Assembly (NCBI GenBank): GCA_964396055.1
Contig: CAYNDV010000002.1
Location: forward strand, 1 to 64,000
From: CAYJPV01 sp964396055
GTDB lineage: Bacteria > Acidobacteriota > Vicinamibacteria > Vicinamibacterales > JAKQTR01
Reading direction: 5' to 3'
Length of the DNA: 64,000 nt
Shown: positions 52,255-59,921 of the stretch, piece after piece
Layout of the letters: every line of letters starts with the position of its first letter
How positions within the stretch are numbered: position 1 is the stretch's first letter
Position numbers and translations under genes: made by a program
The notes under the pieces: generated by a model
What the model was told of the DNA's origin: nothing
The model's input: only the letters and a program-made list of their open reading frames with translations
Databases searched by the model: none

Positions 52255-52896
52255 TCACTCCGCGACAAGGTGGCTCGTGTACCCCCGCCGGACCAGCTCC
52301 TCCCACGCCGCCCACACGGCGGCCGGGACGATCTGCGGCACCTGGAAACCCCTCTCCCCATAGATTCGCATCCGTTGCACGTCGCCGACGAGGATGTTGA
52401 TGACCAGGTCCTTCGGCAGCGCCGGCGTCGGGTAGGCCTCGAAGGGGATCGGCGGCGATGTGACCTGCACGATCGGTCCCGGCCACTGCCGGGTGAAGGT
52501 GGCCAACGCCCGGCGCTCCATGTAGGGCTTCTGCACCAGGATCACCCGCGACGGGGTGATGCCGCGCCCGGCGAGCAGGGCCCGCGACCGCGTGATGTTC
52601 TCTCCCGTGTTCGTGGAGGCGGCCTCGATCAGGATGGCGTCGTCCGGCACGCCGCGCGCGCGGGCCGCGTCGGCGAACGTCTCGGCTTCGCTCTTGATGA
52701 ACCGCCCCGCCGTCAGGCGCCCGACGTGGCCCGAGAACAGGATGACGGGAGCCAGGCCGCGCAGATAGACGTCCGCGCCGTGTTCGGCCACCCGCACGTC
52801 GTTGCTGCCCAGCACCATGATGACGTCCGCCGGCGCCAGGTCGTGGCGCAGCAGCATGTAGTCCCAGAGGATACGGGCGAGGTCGTCGGTGGTCAC
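52255..52896 (-). CDS. YdcF-like DUF218 protein
   Basis: The protein has 213 residues from GTG 52896. DUF218 motifs are PADVIMVLGSNDVRVAEHGADVYLRG, FSGHVGRLT, EAETFADAARARGVPDDAILIEAASTNTGENITRSRALL and VILVQKPYMERRALATF. Unlike ElyC/SanA members it has no membrane anchor and resembles E. coli YdcF, which can bind S-adenosylmethionine. GGGGAC precedes the start. The frame is open far upstream, but that part overlaps the antisense of the parvulin gene and is not used. The function is not established. Confidence 0.85.
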   Translation of the reverse strand: MTTDDLARILWDYMLLRHDLAPADVIMVLGSNDVRVAEHGADVYLRGLAPVILFSGHVGRLTAGRFIKSEAETFADAARARGVPDDAILIEAASTNTGENITRSRALLAGRGITPSRVILVQKPYMERRALATFTRQWPGPIVQVTSPPIPFEAYPTPALPKDLVINILVGDVQRMRIYGERGFQVPQIVPAAVWAAWEELVRRGYTSHLVAE

Positions 52897-52950
52897 GTCC
52901 CCGCGAGTATAGCGCCCTGTCGCCGGGCGCCCTGAAGGTAGAATGGTGGG

Positions 52951-54042
52951 ATGATGAACTCCGCCCTGACTCCTCTGCGCGTGTCCCGCCTTGCCCCGTT
53001 GTGTGCCCTCGCGGTGTCCGTCCTGGCCGGCGGATGCCAGTCCAAGCCGGCCGCTCCGCCCGTGTCCGCCGACGCGTGGGCCACGGTCAACGGCCGCGAG
53101 ATCAAGCGCGACGACGTGGAAAAGGCCTACCGCCGCAACCAGCAGGCCAACCTGAACGCGTCCGAGGAAGAGGCCGCAGCGGCCAAGCTGGCCATCCTCG
53201 ACGACCTGATCACGCAGGACCTGATCCTCGCGAAGGCGAAGGACCTGAAGATCGAGCTGCCCGACACCGAACTCGACGCCGCCTACGTCGAGGCCCGCAA
53301 GAACATCCCCGACGAGACCTTCAAACAGGAGCTGGCGAAGCGGAACCTGACGCCTGGCGACATGCGGGAGGGCCTGCGCCGAGACATGCTGGTGCAGAAG
53401 GTGCTCGAGCGCGAGGTGACGTCGAAGGTGGCGGTGTCCGACCAGGAAGTCACGGCGTTCTTCGAGGCCAACCGCGCCCAGTTCAACCGCACCGAGGACG
53501 CGTACCGCGTGGCCCAGATTGTTATCACGCCGGTCCGCGACGCGCGTGTCGCCAACCGCACGGGCAACGACGCCGCCACGCCCCAGCAGGCGGCCGAGAA
53601 GGTGCGGATGGTGATGGATCGCCTGAAGGGCGGCGCGTCGTTCACCGACGTGGCCGCGGACTTCTCCGAAGATCCCGAGACGGCGCCGCGCGGCGGCGAC
53701 CTGGGCTTCGTGCCGGTGTCGGCGCTCCAGCAAGCCCCGCCGCCGCTGCGTGACGCGGTGCTCAAGGGCACCGTGGGCAACGCGCGGCTCATCAGCGGCA
53801 ACGGCGCCCACACCATCGTCCTCGTGGTGGCCAAGGACCCGGCCGGCCAGAAGGACCTCACGACGCCCGGCGTGAAGGAAAGCATCACCGAGGGCCTGCG
53901 CGGCCGGCGCGAACAGCTGCTGCGCGCGGCGTTCCTCGGCGCCCTCCGCAACGACGCGGTCGTGGTGAACGTAATCGCGAAGCGCCTGACCGAGTCCCAG
54001 GGCAAGCTTCCCACCCTGGCGCCGTCGGCGCCCGGCAAGTAG
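52951..54042 (+). CDS. SurA/PpiC-type peptidyl-prolyl isomerase lipoprotein
   Basis: The protein has 363 residues. The signal ends in a lipobox-like VLAGGC (Cys29). A SurA_N-like helical domain (about 40-165, NGREIKRDDVEKAY, LDDLITQDLILAKAKD) and a parvulin rotamase domain (about 175-290: YRVAQIVI, GGASFTDVAADFSEDPETAPRGGDLGFV) follow. Such proteins help fold outer-membrane or secreted proteins. ATG 52951 and ATG 52954 are both possible. It diverges from the YdcF gene. A strong hairpin (54060-54089) follows. Confidence 0.9.
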   Translation: MMNSALTPLRVSRLAPLCALAVSVLAGGCQSKPAAPPVSADAWATVNGREIKRDDVEKAYRRNQQANLNASEEEAAAAKLAILDDLITQDLILAKAKDLKIELPDTELDAAYVEARKNIPDETFKQELAKRNLTPGDMREGLRRDMLVQKVLEREVTSKVAVSDQEVTAFFEANRAQFNRTEDAYRVAQIVITPVRDARVANRTGNDAATPQQAAEKVRMVMDRLKGGASFTDVAADFSEDPETAPRGGDLGFVPVSALQQAPPPLRDAVLKGTVGNARLISGNGAHTIVLVVAKDPAGQKDLTTPGVKESITEGLRGRREQLLRAAFLGALRNDAVVVNVIAKRLTESQGKLPTLAPSAPGK

Positions 54043-54059
54043 TCCGCTCCGTATCCGGC

Positions 54060-54089
54060 GGCGCCAGGGACACGGGCGTCCCTGGCGCC
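54060..54089 (+). terminator. Strong hairpin after the parvulin gene
   Basis: A perfect 12-bp stem GGCGCCAGGGAC / GTCCCTGGCGCC with loop ACGGGC begins 18 nt after the stop. No U-tract follows. Confidence 0.6.
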
Positions 54090-54157
54090 CGCCGCGTCAC
54101 CCCTGCCGCCGCTCACTCCACGAACCGATACAGATCGTCCACGAGCCTGCCCCGGGC

Positions 54158-54184
54158 GTTAACACCCGCCCGCCAACCGACGTC
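54158..54184 (+). promoter_or_regulatory. Candidate ECF sigma promoter of the sigma/anti-sigma operon
   Basis: GTTAACACCC (54158-54167), then 13 nt, then CGTC (54181-54184), 64 nt before the GTG start. AAC at -35 and CGTC at -10 are typical of ECF promoters. The same arrangement recurs at 55849-55875. Confidence 0.55.
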
Positions 54185-54247
54185 TTGTCCGGTGTGGGAT
54201 TTCGCGCCCGGGTTGACCGTCCGTCGCCGATCGGAGAGGCTGACGTC

Positions 54248-54793
54248 GTGGACGCACGCCAGGACGACGGCTCCGCGCATCGCGACGCCGACGATGTCCG
54301 CGCGGCCCGGCAAGGCGACGAGACCGCCTTCGCGGCGCTGTACGCGCGCTTCGGTCGCATGGTGCACGGCCTGCTGCTCGCCCGCGTGCCCCTGGCCGAC
54401 GTGGACGATCTCGTCCAGGAGGTCTTCCTGACCGCCCACCAGCGGCTCGGCGACCTGCGCGATCCCGCCGCCTTCGGAGGCTGGCTCGCGGCCATTGCCC
54501 GGCGGCGCGCCATCGACTACCACCGCGCGGCGCGGCCCGCCGTGGCCATCGGCGACACCGATCCGGCCGGCGTCGACGGCCGCCACCTGGATGCGGCGCT
54601 GTCGGTCCTGGCCGCGATCCGCCGCCTGCCCGACGCATACCGCGAGACGCTGGTCCTGCGGCTGGTCGAAGGCCTGACGGGGCCGGAGATCGCCGAGCGA
54701 ACCGGACTGACCCACGGGTCGGTGCGCGTGAACCTGCACCGGGGCATGGTGCACCTGCGCGGGATCCTGACCGGCGAACGAGGCCTGCCATGA
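54248..54793 (+). CDS. ECF-type RNA polymerase sigma factor
   Basis: The protein has 181 residues from GTG 54248, which has GGAGAGG 8 nt upstream; the frame is open to 54185 but has no SD there. Region 2 is FAALYARFGRMVHGLLLARVPLADVDDLVQEVFLTAHQRLGD with FGGWLAAIARRRAIDYHR. Region 4 is LPDAYRETLVLRLVEGLTGPEIAERTGLTHGSVRVNLHRGM. The stop overlaps the next gene (ATGA). An ECF-like promoter motif lies upstream, so the gene is probably autoregulated. Confidence 0.92.
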   Translation: MDARQDDGSAHRDADDVRAARQGDETAFAALYARFGRMVHGLLLARVPLADVDDLVQEVFLTAHQRLGDLRDPAAFGGWLAAIARRRAIDYHRAARPAVAIGDTDPAGVDGRHLDAALSVLAAIRRLPDAYRETLVLRLVEGLTGPEIAERTGLTHGSVRVNLHRGMVHLRGILTGERGLP

Positions 54794-55818
54794 ACGACCG
54801 GTACCTGTGGGATCGGACCGGCGACGTCGATCCGGACGTGGCCCGGCTCGAAGAGACGTTGAGGCCCCTGGCCCACGCGGGCCGACCGCTCGACCTGCGC
54901 CGGCCGGTGCCCGAGCGCCCCGCGCCGTTGCGGGGCCGGCGGGCGGCTCGTGCGGGGCTCGCGCTCGCCGCAACACTGGCGCTCGCCGTCGGCGCGTGGT
55001 GGCTCCGCAGCAGCGATCCCGGATCGACAACGCCTTCCGCAGACACGTGGATGGCCGAACCCGGCACCGCCGCGGCGATCGTCGCCGGCCAACCGCTCGC
55101 GTCACCCGCTCCCGTGGCCCCCGGCACAACGATCGAGACTGGCGCCTCTGGCGGACTCGTGTTGCGCGCCGGCGGGGTAGGCACGATTGCGCTGGGGCCC
55201 GGGACGAGCCTGCGCCTGCTGACCGCCGACAGCGGTCGCCACTGGTTCCGGCTCGAGCGCGGCACGCTCGAGGCCGATATCTCGGCGCCGCCCGGCGTGT
55301 TCGCCGTCGGGACCCCCGCAGCGCAGGCCATCGATCTCGGGTGCCGCTACACACTCGAGGTGGGACCCGATGGATCGGGCTCGCTGCACGTCACGCTGGG
55401 GTGGGTGGGTCTCACACGGGGCGGACGCGAATCGCTGGTGCCGGCCGGGGCGATCTGCGCGATGCGCGCCGGTTCCGGGCCCGGCACGCCGTACTTCGAG
55501 GGCGCCTCGCCGGCCTTCGTCACGGCGCTGGCGGCCATCGACGACGGGGACGCGGCAGCCGATTCCGCCGCGCTGAGCGCGGTGCTGGCCGAGGCCCGCC
55601 CCCTCGACGCGATCACGCTGTGGCACCTCCTCGCCCGCCTGCGCCCCGCCGACGCGTCACGTGTCTACGATCGCCTGGCTCAGCTGACCCCTCCGCCGGC
55701 CGTGGCCACGCGGGAGGCGGTGCTCGCGGCCAATCAAGCCGCGCTCGCGGCCTGGTGGGACGCCATCGGCCTGGGCGACCTGTCAGTCCTGCGGGCGGGC
55801 CTGGTCCGCGTGCCGTGA
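54790..55818 (+). CDS. FecR-like anti-sigma/sensor membrane protein
   Basis: The protein has 342 residues and overlaps the sigma gene by 4 bp. A cytoplasmic N-terminal part (1-52) precedes one membrane helix (about 54-72, AGLALAATLALAVGAWWL). The periplasmic part has a FecR-like beta region (AGQPLASPAPVAPGTTIETGASGGLVLRAG, about 98-200) and an Ala-rich helical tail. By position it should hold the ECF factor inactive until a periplasmic signal. It has no zinc motif. Confidence 0.82.
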   Translation: MNDRYLWDRTGDVDPDVARLEETLRPLAHAGRPLDLRRPVPERPAPLRGRRAARAGLALAATLALAVGAWWLRSSDPGSTTPSADTWMAEPGTAAAIVAGQPLASPAPVAPGTTIETGASGGLVLRAGGVGTIALGPGTSLRLLTADSGRHWFRLERGTLEADISAPPGVFAVGTPAAQAIDLGCRYTLEVGPDGSGSLHVTLGWVGLTRGGRESLVPAGAICAMRAGSGPGTPYFEGASPAFVTALAAIDDGDAAADSAALSAVLAEARPLDAITLWHLLARLRPADASRVYDRLAQLTPPPAVATREAVLAANQAALAAWWDAIGLGDLSVLRAGLVRVP

Positions 55819-55848
55819 CGGCCGCCGGCTGCCTCCGGCGGCGGGCCC

Positions 55849-55875
55849 GTTAACACCCCTGCCCGGCGGCGCGTC
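55849..55875 (+). promoter_or_regulatory. Candidate ECF sigma promoter of the gene at 55933
   Basis: GTTAACACCC (55849-55858), 13 nt, CGTC (55872-55875), 58 nt before the next start. It matches the motif and spacing at 54158-54184 exactly. Confidence 0.55.
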
Positions 55876-55932
55876 CTTCATCACGAACAGCTCAACACTA
55901 CCGCGCGCCCCGGCGCGCAACAGGAGGCCGTG

Positions 55933-56583
55933 ATGTCCCCACACGCCATTCGCCGTTCGTGTGCCGCCGCCCTGGCGCTCGTGATGCTGGCGGTCCCCGC
56001 GCTGGCGGGCCCGCCCCTCCTCTGTCACCCGTACGACATCGGCCAGGCCCGCTCGCTGCCCTGGGACGGTTCGACATCGTGGTTCCACGGCGCGGCCGGC
56101 TACGACGTGGGCCGCCTCGTCAGCGACACCGACGCGTTGCTCACCCCCGACGCCCCGGTCATCGTCCGCATGGAGACCATCCGCCGCGCGGTCATCTACG
56201 CCAGCCTGGATCGCCGCGTGGCGTCCGCGCTGGTGGCCCGGTTCGGCGAACGCGCCCGCAGCGCGTCGGATCCGGCCCAGGCGCTGGCATACCTTGACGC
56301 GGCCCTGCTCACCGAGACGCTCCGGCAGATGAGCCGGCTGGCGTCGCAGTCGAACTTCCGCGACCGGGCGCCCGTGGCCCGTGAAGCGATTGGGGATACC
56401 GACGGCCGTGTGCTGCTCGCGAAGGCGCTCGCGGCCCGGCCGGACGACCCGTCGTTCCGGTTCGCGGCGGCGTTGATTGAAGCGGACAAGGACAAGCGCG
56501 CCTACGAGGAACACGCCCGCAGGGCGCGCGCCGGCGCCGCGCAGGACCCGCTGCTGGCGCGCAACCTGAATCACGTGAACTGA
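55933..56583 (+). CDS. Exported protein of unknown function, likely ECF target
   Basis: The protein has 216 residues and a signal peptide (RRSCAAALALVMLAVPALAG). The mature part is helical and Ala/Arg-rich (SLPWDGSTSWFHGAAGYDVGRLVSDTDALL, then TPR-like or armadillo-like helices such as ALAYLDAALLTETLRQMSRL). I do not recognise a family. AGGAGG precedes ATG 55933; GTG 55930 is also possible. It stands alone behind the sigma operon with a matching promoter motif, so it may be the effector of that signalling system. Confidence 0.75.
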   Translation: MSPHAIRRSCAAALALVMLAVPALAGPPLLCHPYDIGQARSLPWDGSTSWFHGAAGYDVGRLVSDTDALLTPDAPVIVRMETIRRAVIYASLDRRVASALVARFGERARSASDPAQALAYLDAALLTETLRQMSRLASQSNFRDRAPVAREAIGDTDGRVLLAKALAARPDDPSFRFAAALIEADKDKRAYEEHARRARAGAAQDPLLARNLNHVN

Positions 56584-56590
56584 GCGCGTC

Positions 56591-56678
56591 CGTCGTGGCG
56601 TCCGGCTTCCCTCGACTTCGCTCGGGACAGGTCAGCCGGACGCGACACGGGTGCCGGCTGAAGCCGGCACCCACGAAG
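56591..56678. repeat. Double-hairpin repeat, copy A, with internal insertion
   Basis: It has the same plan as 56742-56807, but the first hairpin is interrupted by a piece containing CCCTCGACTTCGCTCGGG, another common short repeat. The second hairpin GTGCCGGCTgaAGCCGGCAC (56651-56670) is intact. Confidence 0.8.
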
Positions 56679-56741
56679 ACACCGCGGCCCACGAGAACAC
56701 CACGGCGCCAAGCCAGGCGTCAGCGGGCGTCGCGGGCGCGT

Positions 56742-56807
56742 CCTTCGTGGCGTCCGGCTTCAGCCGGACGCGGATCGGGTGCCGGCTGAAGCCGGCACCC
56801 ACGAAGG
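56742..56807. repeat. Double-hairpin repeat, copy B, with 9-bp terminal inverted repeats
   Basis: Ends CCTTCGTGG (56742-56750) and CCACGAAGG (56799-56807) are perfect inverted copies. Two hairpins lie inside: CGTCCGGCTtcAGCCGGACG and GTGCCGGCTgaAGCCGGCAC. It encodes the last 15 residues and the stop codon of the RND pump. Confidence 0.92.
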
Positions 56808-59800
56808 TTCGTGTCCCGCCCCCATCCGCCACACCCGTTTCGCCCACAGCGCCACGTCGTCCACCAGCGTGTAGATGTAGGGCAGGATGACCAGCGTCAG
56901 AATCGTGGATGTGGTGAGGCCGCCGATGACCGTCCGGGCAAGCGGGTAATAGTACGCCCCGGCAACGCCGGACGACCCCACGGCCAGTGGCATCAGGCCG
57001 AGGATGGCGGTGGCCGCCGTCATCAGGATCGGCCGCAGGCGCTCGCGCCCGCCCTGGATGATGGCGTCGTGCCGGCTGAGGCCCTCGCGCCGGAGCTGGT
57101 TGATGTGGTCGACGAGCACGATGCCGTTCTTCACGACGATGCCCATGAGGATGAGCACGCCGATCTGCGACATCAGGCCGAACGGCGTGCCGGTCAGGTA
57201 GTCGAACCAGACTGCGCCGAACAGGGCGAAGGGGATGGAGATCAGGATGGCGATAGGATGCGCGATCGACTCGAAGAGCGCCGCCATCACCAGGTAGACC
57301 AGCGCCAGCGCGAGCACCATGTTGACCAGCATCTGGCGGTTCTGCGCGTCTTCCTCCTCCATCCGCTGGCCGAACGACCAGGTGTACCCCGCCGGCAGCG
57401 CCATGTCGTTCATCGCCTTGCGGATCTGGTCCTGGGCGTCGCTGAAGTTCTTCCCCTCGTAGGTGCCCCGCACCGTGACCCGCGTGCGGCGGTCTTCGCG
57501 CTCGATGGCCTTGGCCCGCCGGACGATGGAAAAGCCCGCGAGCGTGCCGACGGTCTGGCTGCGGTCGCCTCCCAGCGAGAGGTTCTTCAGGTCGTCGGCC
57601 CGCTGCACGTCCTGCTCGCGCAGCGAGAGGACGACGTTCACTTCCTTGTCCCCGGCGCGGTACTTCCGCAGCCGGGTGCCGCTCAACATGAAGCCGAAGG
57701 TCTGGGCCAGGTCGCGCGGCGCGAGGTTGTAGCGCGCGGCCCGCTGGCGGTCGAGCGACACCTGGACTTCTTCGCGGCCGTCCTCGGCCGACGACTTGAC
57801 GTCCTGCACGCTGGGAATGGCCGACAGCCGCGCGTCGGCGTCCACCGACAGGCGCTCGAGCACCCGGATGTCGTCGCCGAACAGGTTGACGGCGAAACTG
57901 GTGGATGTGCCGCCCGCCTCGGACTCCTCGTCGTTGAAGCGCAGCCGGACGCCGGGGATCTCGGGCAGCCACGGCCGCAGCACCTTCCGGAACTCGCGGG
58001 CCTCGCGGTCGTTCATGTCCTTGCGCAACAGGGTGATCGTGGTCGCTGCGTCGTTCTCGCCGTAGTAGGAGTAGACCGACTCGAACCCGATCTCCCGCTC
58101 GTGAGCGTACAGCGCCTCCTCCACGCGCGACACCACGCGTTCCGCGTCCTCCTTGAAGTGGAAGTCCTGGAAATCGTACTGCAGGCGAATCCGGTCGTTG
58201 CGCCCGCCGGTGAACATGGCGGTCTCGAGGCCCAGCACGAACGGCGCCGCGATGCTGGCCAGGATGGCGATCGTCAGCGCGAACGTGACGAAGCGGTGGC
58301 GGAACGTCCAGCGGATGGCCGCCACGTACCCCTCGGTCAGCACCTCGATCCAGCGGGGGTTGTGCCAGGCCCGGCGGCTGAGCATCCGCGACCCCATGAG
58401 CGGGATGAGCGTGAGCGACACCAGCAGCGAGCAGAAGATCGTGAGCGTGATCGCGATGCCCACCTCGCCGAGCCAGACCTGCAGCTCGGTCTTCTCGCCC
58501 ACGATGAGCGGCAGGAACACGATCGCCGTCGTGGCCGTGGCCGCCACGACCGCCATGGCCACGGCAGCCGTGCCCAGCACCGATGCCTGCTTCGCGTCTG
58601 GCATCTTCTCGTGGTACCGGAAGATCGACTCCAGCACCACGATCGCATCGTCGACGAGCAGGCCCACCCCGAGCATGAGGCCCATCATCGACAGGACGTT
58701 CAGGTTCTTGCCGAGGAAGTACAGCACGGTGCAGCTGGCCACGATCGAGATCGGAATGGCCAGGCTGACGATCAGCGTCGTATCGATGCGCCGCAGGAAC
58801 AGGTAGAGCACGACGACGGCCAGCAGACCGCCCACGAGGCCCGCCTCGGTGAGGCCCCGGATGCCCTTGAGGATCTCGTCGGCCTGATCCTGGAAGACGA
58901 ACAGGCTGATGCCCTTGAGCAGCGGGTCCCGCGGGAGATCGTCCGAGATGAGGCGGGTCACGGCCGTCGCGACGTCCACCGTGTTCGCGGTCGGCTCCTT
59001 GTAGACCATCAGCGCCACCGCGAACTTGCGGTCGAGGTGGCGGCCGAAGTCGATCTTCGGCTCCTCGTAGGTGATCTGCGCCACGTCGCGGAGCCGGATC
59101 GCCTGCCCCGCCGCGGCCGCGCGCCCGGCGCCCGGGGTCCCTGTCTGCGGTCCCGGCGCCACCGGCACCTCGGCGATCGCGTCGAGGTCGTCGAAGGTGC
59201 CGAAGGTCCGCACGTGGAGCACCTGCTGCCCGTCCGACACCTTGCCGATCGCGACGTTGAGGTTGCTGCCCTGCAGGCGCGTCACCAGGGTCCCGACGTC
59301 CAGGCGGTGCGACTTGATCCGGTCGAGCAGCAGCTCGATGCGCACCTCGCGGGGCTCGACGCCGTTCAGTTCGACGCGGGCCACGCCCGGAATGCGCCGG
59401 ATCGGGTTGACCACACGTTCCTCGAGCAGGTCGTAGTTGCGCGACAGGTCGATGCCGGGCGCCGCCACCCGCGCCTCCACGACGGGGATCTGCGCCGTGT
59501 TGAACGTCTGGATGTTGACCCGCTCGACGTCCGCCGGCAGGTCCTTGCGCACCTGGTCGATCTTCTCGCCCACCTTCAGCCGGATCATGTCGATCGACTG
59601 GCCCCAGCTGAACTCGAGCTGGATCTGCCCCATGTCGGCGCTGGCCGTGGACCGCAGCTTCTTCACGCCGGACAGCGTGGCGAGCGCCTCTTCGAGCGGC
59701 TTCACCACCTCGCGCTCGACCTGGGTCGGGCTCGAGTTCGGGTACGGCACGCTGATCGAGATGAACGGGGCGTCCACCGTCGGCAGGAACGCCAGCGGCA

Positions 59801-59894
59801 GGCGGGTAATCGCCACGGCTCCGAGGACCACGAGGCTCACGAGGCCCATGAAGGTCGTGACCGGCCGGTGCACGGAGAGTTCGGCGAGGCGCAT
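56760..59894 (-). CDS. RND-family efflux pump permease (second of pair)
   Basis: The protein has 1044 residues, the normal RND size. Membrane relay residues are present: LVDDAIVVLES (Asp pair in TM4) and VVKNGIVLVDH (Lys in TM10). It has 12 membrane segments and two large periplasmic loops. It follows the first pump gene after 27 nt and an adaptor gene further up, so the trio forms one operon. The heteromeric MdtBC-type arrangement is likely. The last residues WVPASAGTRSASG come from a repeat and are probably not functional. Substrates are unknown. Confidence 0.92.
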   Translation of the reverse strand: MRLAELSVHRPVTTFMGLVSLVVLGAVAITRLPLAFLPTVDAPFISISVPYPNSSPTQVEREVVKPLEEALATLSGVKKLRSTASADMGQIQLEFSWGQSIDMIRLKVGEKIDQVRKDLPADVERVNIQTFNTAQIPVVEARVAAPGIDLSRNYDLLEERVVNPIRRIPGVARVELNGVEPREVRIELLLDRIKSHRLDVGTLVTRLQGSNLNVAIGKVSDGQQVLHVRTFGTFDDLDAIAEVPVAPGPQTGTPGAGRAAAAGQAIRLRDVAQITYEEPKIDFGRHLDRKFAVALMVYKEPTANTVDVATAVTRLISDDLPRDPLLKGISLFVFQDQADEILKGIRGLTEAGLVGGLLAVVVLYLFLRRIDTTLIVSLAIPISIVASCTVLYFLGKNLNVLSMMGLMLGVGLLVDDAIVVLESIFRYHEKMPDAKQASVLGTAAVAMAVVAATATTAIVFLPLIVGEKTELQVWLGEVGIAITLTIFCSLLVSLTLIPLMGSRMLSRRAWHNPRWIEVLTEGYVAAIRWTFRHRFVTFALTIAILASIAAPFVLGLETAMFTGGRNDRIRLQYDFQDFHFKEDAERVVSRVEEALYAHEREIGFESVYSYYGENDAATTITLLRKDMNDREAREFRKVLRPWLPEIPGVRLRFNDEESEAGGTSTSFAVNLFGDDIRVLERLSVDADARLSAIPSVQDVKSSAEDGREEVQVSLDRQRAARYNLAPRDLAQTFGFMLSGTRLRKYRAGDKEVNVVLSLREQDVQRADDLKNLSLGGDRSQTVGTLAGFSIVRRAKAIEREDRRTRVTVRGTYEGKNFSDAQDQIRKAMNDMALPAGYTWSFGQRMEEEDAQNRQMLVNMVLALALVYLVMAALFESIAHPIAILISIPFALFGAVWFDYLTGTPFGLMSQIGVLILMGIVVKNGIVLVDHINQLRREGLSRHDAIIQGGRERLRPILMTAATAILGLMPLAVGSSGVAGAYYYPLARTVIGGLTTSTILTLVILPYIYTLVDDVALWAKRVWRMGAGHEPSWVPASAGTRSASG

Positions 59895-59921
59895 GGTCGT
59901 GGCTCCCTGGGTCCGGCCGGG

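Noticed and set aside
52897..53811. Upstream extension of the YdcF frame
   Set aside because: It is antisense to the parvulin gene; GTG 52896 has GGGGAC and matches the family length.
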